A stretch of DNA of 64,000 bases from Halichondria panicea (GCF_963675165.1 NC_087379.1:620001-684000); one strand, 5' to 3'; positions 23,322 through 35,426 are shown, counted from the first letter of the stretch. A program made the numbers and translations. The notes: generated by a model from the sequence alone, not told the origin.

Positions 23322-23518
23322 CAGTTGAGCCTCGGTTATCCGAACACCTTTGTCCCCGGGCCCATTCGGGTAAGTGAAATATTCGGATAATCAAAAGCTG
23401 GCTTTTTGCCAGCCACGTGGGCAATTTCCTACTGCGCATGCTCAGATTGCACTATGCTCTAGCATTCGGATAATCGAGGATTCGGATAACCGGGATTCGG
23501 ATAACCGAGGCTCAACTG
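23322..23518. mobile_element. Tc1/mariner (pogo/Tigger-like) MITE
   Basis: Terminal inverted repeats CAGTTGAGCCTCGGTTATCC and its complement at the right end, flanked by TA on both sides. 197 bases, no coding capacity. A remnant of the same family (CCGGATAATCGAGG...TACTGTA) sits at 26645-26670. Confidence 0.85.
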
Positions 23519-23597
23519 TAGAGATAATGAGATTTAGATAAAATAGCATGAAGATTGTGTATTATTATTTCCTGAACCAATTTTCCCTCCCCCACAG

Positions 23598-23827
23598 TCT
23601 CATGCATGGACAAAGATGATGTGTACAGTTTTGGAGTGCTTGCTTGTGAAGTGGTGAATGCCAGATTTCCTGAAGCTGCTGTATTTCTTGGTCTGCTATC
23701 GAGTATGGAAGGTGTATGGCGGGAGCTCCACCCACTCATCACCTCCTGTGTCTCTCACTCCCCTCAGGACAGACCCTCCATGGACACAGTGCTACACCAC
23801 ATCAAACAATTGGACTCTGAGTCTTAG
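23598..23827 (+). pseudogene. Kinase C-terminal fragment, copy B
   Basis: After a CCCACAG acceptor it reads MDKDDVYSFGVLACEVVNAR, LSSMEGVWRELHPLITSCVS and HSPQDRPSMDTVLHHIKQLD to a stop: the last 70 or so residues of a kinase domain like that at 7706-9587. The full-length gene has no intron here and differs in sequence (TKIDVYSF; TRTFPKSEL instead of NARFPEAAV), so the source was probably a different paralogue. Lacks all catalytic residues. Confidence 0.8.
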
Positions 23828-23995
23828 CATTGGTGCATGAGTGTGTTATTATTAATTTGTGTAAAGAATATGAAGATTATTCTTGCAAACAAAGTGGGGG
23901 AGGGGCTGCTCAAGATGAGGGGGTGTTGCATATGGGGGTCAGAGATCAGAAAGCCATGTGGACTCCACTGAAAACTGCACTAGATATCATGCAAG

Positions 23996-24153
23996 ATGAT
24001 AGCAGCCACGGTCCTCACACTCGTCTGCTCCCTTCATAAAGCCAGCTCTCTGGGGAAGCTGAAGGTACCCGTGGTTTTACTTCCCTATGTCCCCTCCAGC
24101 ACTGGAGTCAAGGTCAACTTCACTCTGAGCTCCCCTCAAGGTTGCTTCTCATG
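23996..24153 (+). pseudogene. NUP210: NUP210 exon 1 copy B
   Basis: Reads MIAATVLTLVCSLHKASS then KVPVVLLPYVPSSTGVKVNF and SPQGCFSW. Part of the start region (KAAL codons) is missing but an in-frame ATG remains, so a shortened signal peptide is possible. Exon 2 downstream (24382-24412) is only a stub (NIKPDIVSD). Confidence 0.75.
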
Positions 24154-24497
24154 GTCAGTGTACCTACTGTGTGTGTGTATAGGGGAGGGGGGATACTGGT
24201 GTAAGCTGTGACCGTGAGTTACAGTCAATAGTTAATTAAGCTTGGTGCAAAGATTTAGGCCTAAAAACAATTTTAACGTGGCTTAATATTGCTCGGTGAA
24301 TTCCAGTGTCCAATAATTATATAGTGCAATAAAAATAATTAATGATTACGTATAATTATTATGCCACGCCCACACACACAGGTTGAACATTAAACCGGAC
24401 ATAGTGTCAGATATCTATAACCATGCAGCTAGCATACTTGTAGTGATACATGTGTGTCTCTCCCCTGCCCTAACCACACCCCCTCACACACGTGCAG

Positions 24498-25151
24498 GTG
24501 TTGGCAAGTCCACCCTCTTCCGCTCTATGGCGTGTTGTGAGCTGCGTCTACCAGCTGGTGTGAGTGTACTACACGTGGAGCAAGAGGTCACCGGGGACAA
24601 CACACTAGCAGTGGATAGTGTACTCGAGTGTGACACTGAGAGAGTGCAGCTGCTCGCTAGAGAGGGGGAGCTACTGTATGGCCTCAGAGGACAAGGACAC
24701 AGCAGCAGGCAGGTCTGTGTACCAGGGGTGGGGGGTGTTTGTTTTAAGTATAGTAAAACTAATGTTACCAAATTGGTATTCAGCTATAATATTAGGGTTA
24801 CCAGTGTGTAGGTGTTCTAGTGTGTAGTGTACTGTGTGTTTGACTGCTAGTGAGCATTCGTATGATTATGGTTTGTGTGTATATTTTCAGTACTTATTTT
24901 CAGTACTTTATTTACCTTTCATCTGCCCCTCCCTCTGTATGTGTAGCGCTTCTGATGAGCTGGCTGAGGTATACCTTCCACTACAGGAGATAGACGCTGA
25001 CAAAGCACCAGCAAGGTAACTGTACCCAGTAGATCAAGTACCATCTTACACACTGTGCTCACTCACTCACAGAGCTGGCTGTATTCTGGCTGGTCTGGGG
25101 TTCACTCCACAGAAGAATGAGATTTTATCTGGCTAAGACACTATTTGCAAG
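24498..25151 (+). pseudogene. ABCF3: ABCF3 three-exon fragment, copy B (frameshift)
   Basis: Blocks 24498-24712, 24947-25015 and 25073-25151 with conserved splice borders. Walker A GVGKSTLFRSMA. A 4-base insertion (CTACTGTATGGCC instead of CTACTGGCC) breaks the first exon before its donor. Confidence 0.8.
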
Positions 25152-25239
25152 GTAAGCAGTTTTTGTGAGTGCTGACATTAATTAATCTTCTGTTTTCTAG
25201 GGGAAGGCGTGGGTGTTTTTTCAGAATCAGGCCTGTTTT

Positions 25240-25570
25240 CAGAGCTATCTTTTAGCTGCCATAACTTGAATTCCGTGGATACAATCTCAATGATTTTCTG
25301 ATTTTCTGAAAGCTTAGAAAGAGACCTTTCAAATGGTGTCATCAAAGTTTATATTTGAGAGATAAAAGTATTTGCCAATTTGGCCATACCATGAATGGTC
25401 CAAGGCGGAAAAATTACAAATTAGGGCCCTGACAAAATTTTGGATCGAAACACATCATTTGAAAGGTCTCTTTCTAAGCTTTCAGAAAATCATAACATTT
25501 TGACATTTGGATCAACGGTATTAAAGTTAATGGCTGTTGAAAAATCAGGTTTGTTTTTAGAACTATCTTT
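25240..25570. repeat. Fold-back element copy, unit B
   Basis: Same inverted-arm element as at 12240-12610, at the same place between the ABCF3 and FARSB blocks. The core has lost about 12 bases (CCATGAATGGTCC). Confidence 0.7.
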
Positions 25571-25707
25571 TAGAGGCCATCTATTTAAAAAACTCAAAGA
25601 CGCATTCTGTAGCTCTGAGAAAGCACTATTGTTACAATTAAAGTGTCTTAAAACCGCTAATTGCTCGCAGTGCCAAGGCTCACTAATTTGTGTGTCCTAT
25701 GCTGTAG

Positions 25708-26167
25708 ATGTGGGAACACGGAACCATCGTCGGTTGTGTGCAGTGTATTATAGTCGTACCCCCGGGTTTGAAGTGATCCATGGACTACTGGACCGTGTCA
25801 TGCAGCTGCTGGAGGTGTCCTTCACCAAAGATGGCAGTGGATACTTCCTCAAGGCAGCTGAAGGTGAGGGTTGCATAAGCACAGCTGTGTATGTGTGTTA
25901 GGGACTTGTGAAGGAACTACTGTATATGCATTCTGTCCAGTTGTTGGGAATTAGTGGCCTTGTAAGTGTATGTGTTGGGAAGATTATTTTGTCAGAAAAT
26001 TAATTCCTACAACTACACTTGCTCACTGCCCACACTTCTGCACTGCTTGTGCTTACCGCCCCCTCCCCTGCACACACACTCCACAGACTCTACTTATTTC
26101 CCGGGCCTTTGTGCAGAGGTGTGTGTACGTGGGAAGGTGATCGAGAAACTGGGCATGCTCCATCCTG
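25708..26167 (+). pseudogene. FARSB: FARSB two-exon fragment, copy B
   Basis: Blocks 25708-25863 and 26087-26167. Both are open and keep splice sites; the second reads YFPGLCAEVCVRGKVIEKLG then MLHP, with IEK and GML differing from copies C and D. Only this part of the synthetase is present. Confidence 0.75.
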
Positions 26168-27129
26168 GTGTGTCTGTTGTGCAGCTCTAGTGTGTGTGAG
26201 ACTGGGAGGTGTGTCTGGTGCAGCTGTTCTCACGGCCTCCTCCAACCAGTACCTGCCCTCCGTACTCTCTAGGGAGAACCTATCTCCTCAGGTTAGTGTG
26301 TGTTTCATCGTGACCTCCTTGACAGTATGTACCCAGGTGTGTGTTTAGGGTCAATACTGCAAGGTCATGTACTGTACATCATTATGTCATGTACATATAA
26401 TTTTATAGCCTGGATCCCAGGGTAGGCCGGTAAACGAGGCTAGTACATATAATCCTTTTGTTTGTAGTTAGGGTGCTTTAGTAATCATTAAAGATCTAAC
26501 GTACTCTTCTTGAGGGGAGGGGTAGTTAAACACATTATTTTAAACAGCCATAACTTTAGTACCGTTGATCCATATCATTTGCTTAAAGCTTAGAAATAAT
26601 GTGCTTCAATCCAAATTTCTTTAGTGTAATTTTTCGGCCTTGGTGTCCGGATAATCGAGGTTCTACTGTAATGGGTATCATCTTACGTTTAGGTGTTTTG
26701 TGGCTTGTAGCTACATGTACAATCAGTGTAAGATCTAACCTTGGTTCTGACAATGTGGATTTGCATGCTAATTACTTGTGTGTTTGGAAAGGGGGTATGT
26801 ATAAGATCCAACCTTGGTTGGATTTGCCATTATAATTAGTCCAAATAAAATAGATGCTATAATTAAAAGTCTATTAATTGTGTTGAGTTTGACCTTCATA
26901 AAGTTGTCATAACTTTGTCATACTTCATTGAAATTCAAAGTTTCATATACTATTGGATTCCTTGTTAAAAGCGCTTCTATCTATTATGCTGTAGAGCTCC
27001 AACCAGCTAAAAGTTAGCATTTTCCATGTAGAAGTCCCAGGCCCCCAAAGCATAAATGAAGCCATAATTGACCACATAACTTCCGGGGTCGAACCCAATG
27101 CAAATAGACTTTAGTTTTGTAGGTAATCT

Positions 27130-28410
27130 GTGTAAGAGCGTGCGAGTGGTTGTAGTACGTGATCCATGAAGTGGGCAGAAGGGGAGAGCATGGAATTAGA
27201 ATGGGAAATTGTTGGTCGTACCGGGGTAGTGTCGTACATATTTTGTGGATTTTGGGTATTCTGTAGAACTTGGGAGGTTGTGTATTTTTGGGGTTGGGAA
27301 GTAAAAATTTTTTGAGGTTTTTGTGTATTGCGTTTAATTGTGGTGAAAAATGTCTGGTAGTTTCTTGTAGTTGATGTTCTATATCTTGAGTTGGTGTTGT
27401 TGTGTTAATCTGTACGTACTTTGGTCACAGAGTACAAGAGAGCGTTGTTACCCGAGGCGCGTGGGCGGCCACGGGTATTGTCGTCTGTTGGTCTGTTTGT
27501 TTGTTTGTTTGTCACAGGTATATATCTACTCACCTGGATGCCACAGCGCTGCGTTTACAGCATAGATAGCCTTCACACAACAATATCTTGGTTTAAATAG
27601 TGACAGATTTTGATGTTAAAGCTTCATTGTCGAGCAAAAGCTAAGAAGCTTAGCAGCTATATAACTAGCTACACGTGGCCTTGATTACGTAGTTGCAGCT
27701 GAAGTGATCCGTACCAGGAACAATTGATATAATTAATTATACAATATATGTAGTAGAAAGCTAAAATTGTGACTGGTTGTTGGCTGACTCTGGATCCTAT
27801 ACTCCAGCTAGCCTGGCAGGAGCCATACCTCTCTAAGTCCAGGCTTCTTTGCTGTGATCCCAGTCTAGTTCACAGTACATGTCTAATGTGACACACATAC
27901 CATGTACCACTAGCACTCAAAGTTTCAGCATGCCTCCAGTCTGGTTTAGTTTTATTGCTTTTGAGTTGCTCATACATGCTACATGCACTGCATTATCACT
28001 CTTCTGGTTTCATGTCACCAGCCGAGGGTTTGCACTTTAGTGCTCTAGTTGTATGTAGTCGTCCGTATCTATGCCAAGATTTGTGTCTGCTGGTTTTATG
28101 GTGACTTAGGTTCTTTGTTTTTTAAGTTTGGCGAGGGCATAATTATCGTGTGTTTGTTCAGGTTGAATGTTTTTTAGTTAAATATGAGTGGTATAGTTTT
28201 TCGTCCAATTCTGTTTTTGTTTGGTCAATGTACGCTTCTAAAGTGGGCATTCGTGAATATACTTGAGTGTAAGTTACATAATTCGATTTCGGTAAAAATT
28301 TCATTTGTCTGTAGATATAATTATGGTCTATCTGTAAGGGATTGTTCAGGTTGTTCTCTTTTGGTGGGTGTTATGTTCAGTTTGGAAACTGTGTGTGTGT
28401 AGATTGGTCT
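27130..28410 (-). mobile_element. Penelope-like remnant, unit B, with a 0.6-kb insertion
   Basis: Flanking parts match the unit A remnant (GTAGTCGTCCGTATCTATGC etc.). Between GAGCGTTGTT (27448) and TATGTAGTCGTCC (about 28047) lies about 600 bases absent from A, C and D, starting ACCCGAGGCGCGTGGGCGGC and ending TTTAGTGCTCTAGTTG. The insertion has no recognised coding content. Confidence 0.55.
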
Positions 28411-29740
28411 AAGTGATTGAGTTGGGTCAAGCAGGTCCAACAGTTTTAGAGCTAGGCTGGGTTTCAGTTGCACCAACTCTTAATCAATGTGTGTATTCTC
28501 AATCCCTCTCAATAATGATGTTTGTTCCTTGTACACAAGTGCACAAAATAACAGTCGGCCAGCACAATTAATTATTTCCGAGCGAAGTATAACAGTTACT
28601 GCATGTTGTTTTGTTCAATGTCTGCTCGAGTATTGGCAATACCCATTTATCCACATGGCATGCAATTATTGCTATGTCAGCTTATTCAATTGAAAACTTG
28701 AGCTAGCTAGCTAGCTACATGTAGCCTTTCAAGTAATAGTGAAAGGTCTAGACCAGGATCCGATGGTTACCGATATAGTGCTACCCCTTGTTCCTGTGGT
28801 GTAGAGAGAAGATTCATCGTCATGAAAACTAGTCATGGTGAAGATGACTTGCTAGATCTAGTTACTTTTCTCTTTACTTTTCTAGCTGATTGCGACACTT
28901 TAATTGTTATGTATAATGAACGTGTACAACTTTTGTAATCATCATTGTTCTTTGCTGATTAACAAAAATTATGTGTCTTACCAATTTTAGCTAATTTAAA
29001 TGGCCAATTAAATTTTGTTTGTTCGGACATAATTATGGCTGAACATTATTTTACAAATTGTTATTTTGTCCACTGCACAAGTGGTCTCAGGCTGCTTGTA
29101 TGGGCATTGGGTTGTGATGGACAATGAGCACTTGGAAATAATTGCCTAGTGTTGATTGTTTCGTCTCTGTCTCGCTGGGTATCTCCTGGTGCGTTGTTGA
29201 GCTTGTATATATTGCTCATCCCTTCAATACTGGATTATTGTCATTAGCAAGAAAAGTTTTGATACGTAAATATCCCGACCACAAGAGAAGGCTGGTGGTG
29301 TGAGTGGGTGGGGCAATGGAGTCCACTCAACCATGCATCTCATGGACCCAATTAAGAGTGTTCTAACATAATTATACACATAGAGATTATCATCGTATGT
29401 ATGTATATATGTATGCTGATTTTTGTATGTAAAAGATTATGATTGATTTTATTAATCTATGGTGTGAATCAATCTCAAACTTAGCCAGTGTATATTTGGA
29501 TGGACCGTACCAAAACCGCATGGACCCAAAAATGCAGACAGTGCAGAAAGTGACCCACAGAGAATCAGATGATTATTTGCACACATGACCTCAGCAATAA
29601 CAGATAACAATAGAGTGGGCGTACAATGTTATACTACTGTAACAATAGCATTGATCAATAGTAATGGTCCATATTCGTACAAACGTACAATAATAGCTAC
29701 TTATACAATATAGACACAATTGATCAATGCTGTTGTTGTG
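28410..29740. other. Non-coding spacer, unit B
   Basis: Partly unit-specific AT-rich DNA without a credible frame, then a stretch conserved with other units (TCTCGCTGGGTATCTCCTGG; TCATGGACCCAATTAAGAGT) up to the TRIM 5' exon. A TATG microsatellite near 29395 marks the same place as in A, C and D. Confidence 0.5.
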
Positions 29741-29838
29741 CATGCATCACCTGACCTGTCACTGTGAGAGCTGTGAGTCTATAGCTGCTTTTGCCATGCT
29801 TTGAGCTTTTCTTTCTACTACTAAACACTTCTCTAAAG
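29740..29838 (+). promoter_or_regulatory. 5' non-coding exon and upstream block of TRIM-NHL B
   Basis: Matches the copy A block; donor AAAG/GTGAGC. Acceptor CTCAG at 29968-29972 precedes the coding exon. Confidence 0.65.
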
Positions 29839-29982
29839 GTGAGCATAATTATTGTACATGTTTTGATACATTCATTTGTAGTTTTCGTTGCTTGAATTCT
29901 TTGCTATTATTATTATAAAGCTTGACACGCCCCCTTTTTAGCCCATTGTTATCCTTTTCTCTCCCCCCTCAGTTTTGTGTCA

Positions 29983-32202
29983 ATGGCTGAGAGGCCAAGT
30001 GCTGCTCAAGAAGCTCTCTCCAAAGTGGAGGACCAGCTGTCATGCCTAGTCTGTCTGGAGCCCTACACCAACCCTCGACTGCTCTCCTGTTTCCACGTCT
30101 ACTGTCAACATTGTCTCGAGGATATAGTTGCCCACAATCGACAAGGCCAGCTGGAATGCCCCAAGTGTCGCCGGCCCACCCCCCTACCCCCCACTGGTGT
30201 GAGTGGCCTCCAGGCTGCCTTCAATATACACCATCTCTTTGACATCCAGGAAACACTCAAGAAGGTGAAAGAGCCTCAGAAATTGGCCTGTGAGAAATGT
30301 GTGAAGACGACTCGTAAAGCCACCAGCTTTTGCCGACAATGCACCAAGTTCATCTGCGATCTGTGTACGAACATGCACAAAGAATACGAGGAGTTTGAAG
30401 GTCATGAAGTCGTTACTATCGAAAAAGTGGAAGGAGATTTGATTCGCTTGGTCTCCCCAAAGAAAACGTCCCCTCTCTGCTCCAAACATGACGAGAAAAT
30501 GAAACTTTATTGCGAAACTTGTGGGGAGTTGATTTGTCGAGATTGCCTCGTTCATATACACAAAGACCACAAGTACTGTGTGATTGCCGACACCTTTGAG
30601 AGCCACAAGAAAGAGATCCTGGACTCCCTGGGACCCGTTGAGAAACAGCTAGAGGCCACCGACACAACTCTCGTCAATCTGGATGGACAACATGCCGAAA
30701 TAGTTGAACACGGAGGAAAACTTGCGATCACTATCCACTCGAAATTCGATGAACTCCATCAAGTTCTGTATGCTCGTGAGGGGGAGCTGATGGCGGAGTT
30801 GGAAGGCCACACCCAACAACAGCTCAAGAGCCTCTCTGCTCAGCGAGAGGAGGTGGAGATCCTCCAAACCCAACGTAGCAGCTGCCTGCATTTCGTGAGG
30901 GAGAGCATTCGTACCGGGTCTCCAGGAGACGTGCTCAAAATGAAGCAAGGTGTGGTGAAGCAAGTGAGAGAGCTGGTGGAAACCTTTGACCCCAACACCC
31001 TAGAGCCTCGTGAGACAACCAACACCTGTTTTGTGCCTTCTGCTCAGCTAGTCAAAGATTGCAAAGAATTTGGAGCCATTGGCACACCATCAGTAACTGT
31101 CACTCCTACAAAAAGACTCGACAAAACCAGAGTACAAGGATCCACTAGTCTTCGATTTTCAAACACAAATCCATCCTCAAGCATTAAAGCCGAACTTATA
31201 GCAAAATCAACGAATCAGACGACAAACTGTGTTGTGAAGGAACGAGGGAAGGGAGAGTACGAGATCTCCTACCAGCCAACAGTGGGCGGGGCCAGCGAGC
31301 TGATCGTGAGAGTGGGTGGAGAGGAGGTGGCAGGAAGTCCATTCCCTGTGGCAGTCAAGACTCCGATCGATAAACTAGGAACTGTTATCAAAACTATGAA
31401 TGATCTCAAGAAACCTTGGGGAGTGGCACTCAACCAAGCTGAGGAGATAATTGTGGCTGAACGGGATGCTGGTATTGTCTCAATATTTAGCCCCACAGGA
31501 GACAAGCTGCGAACATTAGACACTCGAGGCACAGCTGTTGGGGAGATGAAGAATCCTCGTGGTGTGGCAGTGGACGGTGATGACAATATTCTGGTGGTGG
31601 ACTCTGGTAATCATCGACTGTTGAAGTTCTCACGTGGAGGAGACCTGATAGCAGTAGTAGGTAGTCATGGCGATGGTCCTGGACAGTTTAACAATCCGAT
31701 TCGTGTTTGTGTCAACAGTGTCAATGGGAAGGTGTATGTGGTTGATCATGGTGTTCACTGTGTTCATATCTTCAACTCTGACCTCACCTTCTCCAGCAAG
31801 TTCGGCAGTAAAGGCAGTGGTAATGGACAGTTTTACTATCCCTGGGACGTTGCATCCGATCGTAGTGGTTGTATGTATGTGGTTGATAATGCTAATCATC
31901 GAGTGCAAGTCTTCTCACCCGATGGTGGCTATCTGAGGCAGTTTGGGAAGGAAGGCAGTGGAAATGGAGAACTTAACTTCCCTGTCAGCATCTGTGTGCA
32001 CAGTGATGACCTGGTGTATGTGGGGGAGCGTGGGAACCATCGTGTCTCAGTGCTCACGTGTGAGGGAGTGTTTCTTAAGTCATTTGGATCATATGGATCA
32101 GGACCAGGACAGTTCGATCGGCCTCTTGGCATAGCAGTAAACCAGTGTGGTGTGGTGTATGTGTCTGATGATGACAACAATAGAGTGCAAATATTTTCCT
32201 AG
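29983..32202 (+). CDS. TRIM-NHL E3 ligase-like protein, copy B (intact)
   Basis: 739 residues, one coding exon. C3HC4 RING at residues 21-62 (C21, C24, C36, H38, C41, C44, C59, C62), B-box-like zinc modules at about 103-141 (CDLCTNMHKEYEEF) and 166-196 (CSKH...CETC...CRDC...HKDH), coiled coil about 205-335, filamin-type repeat about 395-470 (GEYEISYQPTV...GSPFPVAV), and six NHL blades to the C-terminus. Layout is that of the TRIM2/3/71 (C-VII) group: RING ubiquitin ligases whose propeller binds protein or RNA. The chosen ATG is the first after the CTCAG acceptor. The RING matches copies A and D and differs from C by one residue, but loop residues in every NHL blade differ among them. The linker before the filamin repeat (PSVTVTPTKRLDKTRVQGS) is shared with C but not A or D. 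No frame lesion. Confidence 0.92.
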   Translation: MAERPSAAQEALSKVEDQLSCLVCLEPYTNPRLLSCFHVYCQHCLEDIVAHNRQGQLECPKCRRPTPLPPTGVSGLQAAFNIHHLFDIQETLKKVKEPQKLACEKCVKTTRKATSFCRQCTKFICDLCTNMHKEYEEFEGHEVVTIEKVEGDLIRLVSPKKTSPLCSKHDEKMKLYCETCGELICRDCLVHIHKDHKYCVIADTFESHKKEILDSLGPVEKQLEATDTTLVNLDGQHAEIVEHGGKLAITIHSKFDELHQVLYAREGELMAELEGHTQQQLKSLSAQREEVEILQTQRSSCLHFVRESIRTGSPGDVLKMKQGVVKQVRELVETFDPNTLEPRETTNTCFVPSAQLVKDCKEFGAIGTPSVTVTPTKRLDKTRVQGSTSLRFSNTNPSSSIKAELIAKSTNQTTNCVVKERGKGEYEISYQPTVGGASELIVRVGGEEVAGSPFPVAVKTPIDKLGTVIKTMNDLKKPWGVALNQAEEIIVAERDAGIVSIFSPTGDKLRTLDTRGTAVGEMKNPRGVAVDGDDNILVVDSGNHRLLKFSRGGDLIAVVGSHGDGPGQFNNPIRVCVNSVNGKVYVVDHGVHCVHIFNSDLTFSSKFGSKGSGNGQFYYPWDVASDRSGCMYVVDNANHRVQVFSPDGGYLRQFGKEGSGNGELNFPVSICVHSDDLVYVGERGNHRVSVLTCEGVFLKSFGSYGSGPGQFDRPLGIAVNQCGVVYVSDDDNNRVQIFS

Positions 32203-32374
32203 TTTATTTTTGTTAATTAAATTTTGTTGAGTTATTGTAACATTGCTAATGAATATTGAAATTGAAACCAGTGAATTCTTTGCCCATGCTGTCCCTGTGT
32301 ACGTGTGTGCTGAGTCTCTCCTGTTATAGTCGTACCTTTAGTATCGTACCTCACCCCACCCCCCTCCGCTGCAG

Positions 32375-32560
32375 GGTCTCCATGGTGATATGGTGCTGGT
32401 GGCGGGCGTCAACACTTGTATGGCCAAGGTTAAGGTCGTCTGAGGAAGAGGGCGTGGCAGGGGGTGGAGCCTGATATCATCAAGCCACTAGCTACAGCCC
32501 TCCATGGATGTGTACATTCTGCCACTGCCACCCACAGAGGTCAAGGGTCACCGGGCTGGA
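32375..32560 (+). pseudogene. NUP210: NUP210 internal exon copy B (frameshift and deletion)
   Basis: Begins like copy A (GLHGDMVLV) but loses one C in AAGGTCGTCTG and about 20 bases of the VIENMMLQ region, so it cannot encode the NUP210 segment. Confidence 0.75.
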
Positions 32561-33449
32561 AGCCATCCTACAAGACATCAGTATTCTATTTTATATTGTG
32601 TGTGTGGGTGGTGTGTGACTGTGTGTGGGTGGGTGTGTGACTGTGTGGTGTGTGGATATTGTCTCGTTACAAACTAATGCTACATTTGTCCTTGCAGAAT
32701 CTCTTGTGCCGAGCCTGTTTCCATGACGATACGACCAGTGATTGGTCATATGCCAGACTGCCCTCTATTGACTCAGACCAACAATCATTTAGGTACACTA
32801 AGATTTACTATGATTTTTCAGAAACTATTGTCTTATTTGTAAATGTCCAGTTTCCTGTGCTGAGTGGACGACTTTTGAAATAACGATAATTATATAAATA
32901 TGGTGGGGTGCTTTACCTTGCTGCATTGGACGTGGTGATTGTCCAATCAGAATGCTCTACCCACCCCCCAGACCTCCTCACTACAACACAAGGACTCAGA
33001 TAGTAAGTGTGTTGTTGAGGGGGACAACTTTTGCCACTGATTTTAGCATACCATTACTTTGATAGAACTTCCTATAAGATTTACATGTGTGCCCGTGACT
33101 TGAATTTCGGTTGCCCGTTTCAATGATTTTTTTTCTGAAAGCTTAAAAAGAGCTCTTTCATTTGGTGTGCTTAAATCAATATCATTTATTAGCCCATGAA
33201 ATTTTTGAAGATGGACTATGGCATGGTCTTTTTATTTAAACGAGAAATGTTGGTGAGCTCAAAATGTGTGGGTTGATTGTGCCATTTATAATAATTATGT
33301 TTGAAATTGGACCACGTACCAGAACATACGTAAGTTATATGGCATCTCAATATCAGAGGGGGTGGGGCAGGTGAAGCTGTATATATAGGACTTTGAGAGC
33401 CCGTGACTTTACATTACGTACACACATCATTATCATTTGCCATACCCTA

Positions 33450-33655
33450 TAGCGTGTAATTTTCGTGGGGCAAAATATTCGTGGTTTTCGTGGTTGGAGG
33501 TCTGACCACGAATATTTTACCCACGAATGAAGCGACCTTGCCTACCTTTACCTGCAGTGCAAGCTGCAACCACGAAAATATTACCGATGAAATGTCTCAA
33601 TATTGCTGAACCACGAATATTTTGTCCCCCGAAAATTACCCGCTATACGGTATTT
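33450..33655. mobile_element. ACCGTATAGCGGG-type MITE
   Basis: Left CCTATAGCGTGTAATTTTCG and right CGAAAATTACCCGCTATACG are inverted repeats; the interior folds back again (CACGAATATTTT and its complement). No coding capacity. Confidence 0.75.
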
Positions 33656-34004
33656 GGTTGTGTTCAAAGTGTGTCTGTTGTGCAGCTCTAGTGTGTGAAT
33701 ATTTAGAATTCGAAATGTACGTAAGGACAGTTCACACAAAAATTTGCACCAACGAAAAGTGTGGTAGCTTTCATAAAACCATAAAACTATTGAAATTGGC
33801 CCACCAGACACTCATCCTAAACATTTCTAGTATCATAAGCTAGGTATGTTAGAATTGTGTCTGACTGCAACGTGTATACTATACTCTAATACCCAGTACA
33901 TTGTATACACAATTATGTGTTATTATACTCACATCATGCATACTACTATCTACTCCCCTCACACACACCCACCCACCCACCCACCCACACACACACACAC
34001 ACAG

Positions 34005-34302
34005 TCAGTCTTCTTTTTCTCTCCTCCTTCGCAATCCACCAGAACTAACGAAATACTGCTCTTCAATCACCCTCTAAACAAGGGCGCCCTCACTATAACC
34101 CACGGCTCTGATCATTCCTGATAATGTCATTGAGTTACTTGACTGTTTGCAGCACCCAGACACTGGTGAGGTTCATGACCTCCCGACCCTCATAACCAAG
34201 CACCAGGTGGTGGAGATCAACGACCCAGTGCAAGTGACCCCCAAACACCTCGTCATTCTCAGGGACCTCCAAACAGAGTTCAAATACCAGCACCAATTGA
34301 AT
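34005..34302 (+). pseudogene. NUP210: NUP210 internal exon (HPDTG type), copy B
   Basis: Opens after CACACAG, reads TNEILLFNHPLNKGALTITH, then a small insertion (GATCATTC) creates a stop; downstream the frame reads HPDTGEVHDLPTLITKHQVV and HLVILRDLQTEFKYQHQLN, matching vertebrate NUP210 (DGGVHILQVP...VEI...LTFPWQPKT). Donor AAT/GTGAGT. Confidence 0.75.
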
Positions 34303-34384
34303 GTGAGTGTGCTAGCTAGCTTGTTGAGAGCTAAACCTGTGTAGGGTACCAGCTACATAGGCTTGTACATGGCTTGTAATAATA

Positions 34385-35157
34385 ATTACCGTATAGCGAG
34401 TAATTTCCGTGAAGAAGTGAAAATTCGTTCATCTCGAAAGCGGTGATTTTCGTTTGACTTCATTGCCTGCAACCTACTGGTTTTACTAATACGTGTAGAT
34501 ATGAACAATTGTAAGGATCACGTTTATTTTGTTTCTAATACATGTATAACTATTAGATTGCATATGCAATTCCCGTACTTTGAATGCAATAATAAATCAA
34601 GCTTGTACAGTGTCATTCACAATCCATTAACTATCCGTACTCTTCAGGGAGAACCTATATATATGTCCTCAGGTTAGTGTGTGTTCATGACCTCCTTGAC
34701 AGTATGTGTACCCAGGTACATGTATAATTAGTGTGTGTAGTTGCAGTACATGTATTTGATTTCACACATCCGTCCTCTAACCACTTATCAATGCAAACAG
34801 CCACTTAGACCGCTGCACAAGTAGCTCATGTGTAATTTGCCAGAGGATATATACATTGTAACGGCTGGCTTGCGAGACTAGCTCTCATCATTCAACTAAT
34901 TTCACATTCGATGGTACTCTTGTTTTTACTAATACTACGTGATATGATGATCCCAGTATCATATTGAGTTTCAAATGCAGTGATTTTTCAATTGCAAATC
35001 TTATGTGTCGAAAGAAATGATTATAGATTGCAATTTCCATGCTTTGCATGCAATTTATTATAGTTACAACGCAATCAAGCTTGTACAGTGTCATTCACAA
35101 TCCATTAACCTCTCATTGGATAGTACTGTCCCTATTCCTGTGTTGTACACTACTGTC
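34385..35157. other. Non-coding spacer, units B-C
   Basis: AT-rich; includes a stub of the ACCGTATAGCG element (34388) and a displaced piece of the unidentified exon flank (GGGAGAACCTATATATATGT, 34649). The phrase CAAGCTTGTACAGTGTCATT occurs twice (34599, 35080). No gene seen. Confidence 0.45.
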
Positions 35158-35357
35158 TACCGTATATATATATGTTTCGTGTGGTAAAAAATTCGAGAAA
35201 AGGTGGTTTTCGTCAGTAAAAATTTCGTTTAGTCTCGTGGCTGCACGGCATTCCTACGTTCAGATAAGCCACGCCTACGTTAAAATTTCGTGGAGGTCAG
35301 CCTGCCCATAAAAATAACGAATATTTTACCCACGAAAATTACCCGCTATACGGTATT
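35158..35357. mobile_element. ACCGTATAGCGGG-type MITE upstream of kinase fragment C
   Basis: Left TACCGTATATATATATG and right CACGAAAATTACCCGCTATA, with flanking TA. Same family as 33450-33655. Confidence 0.65.
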
Positions 35358-35426
35358 TAATTGTAGATTGTGTTATTTATGTTTATGTGATCAATTTTCT
35401 GAACCAATTTTCCCTCCCCACACACT

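Noticed and set aside
33961-34010. CRISPR-like short spaced repeats
   Set aside because: CA/CCCA microsatellite only; eukaryotic context and no repeat-spacer structure anywhere in the window.
34147-34344. Small conserved protein MQHPDTGEVHD..., seen in units B, C and D
   Set aside because: Matches an internal NUP210 segment and ends in intron sequence after a GTGAGT donor; an exon, not a gene.
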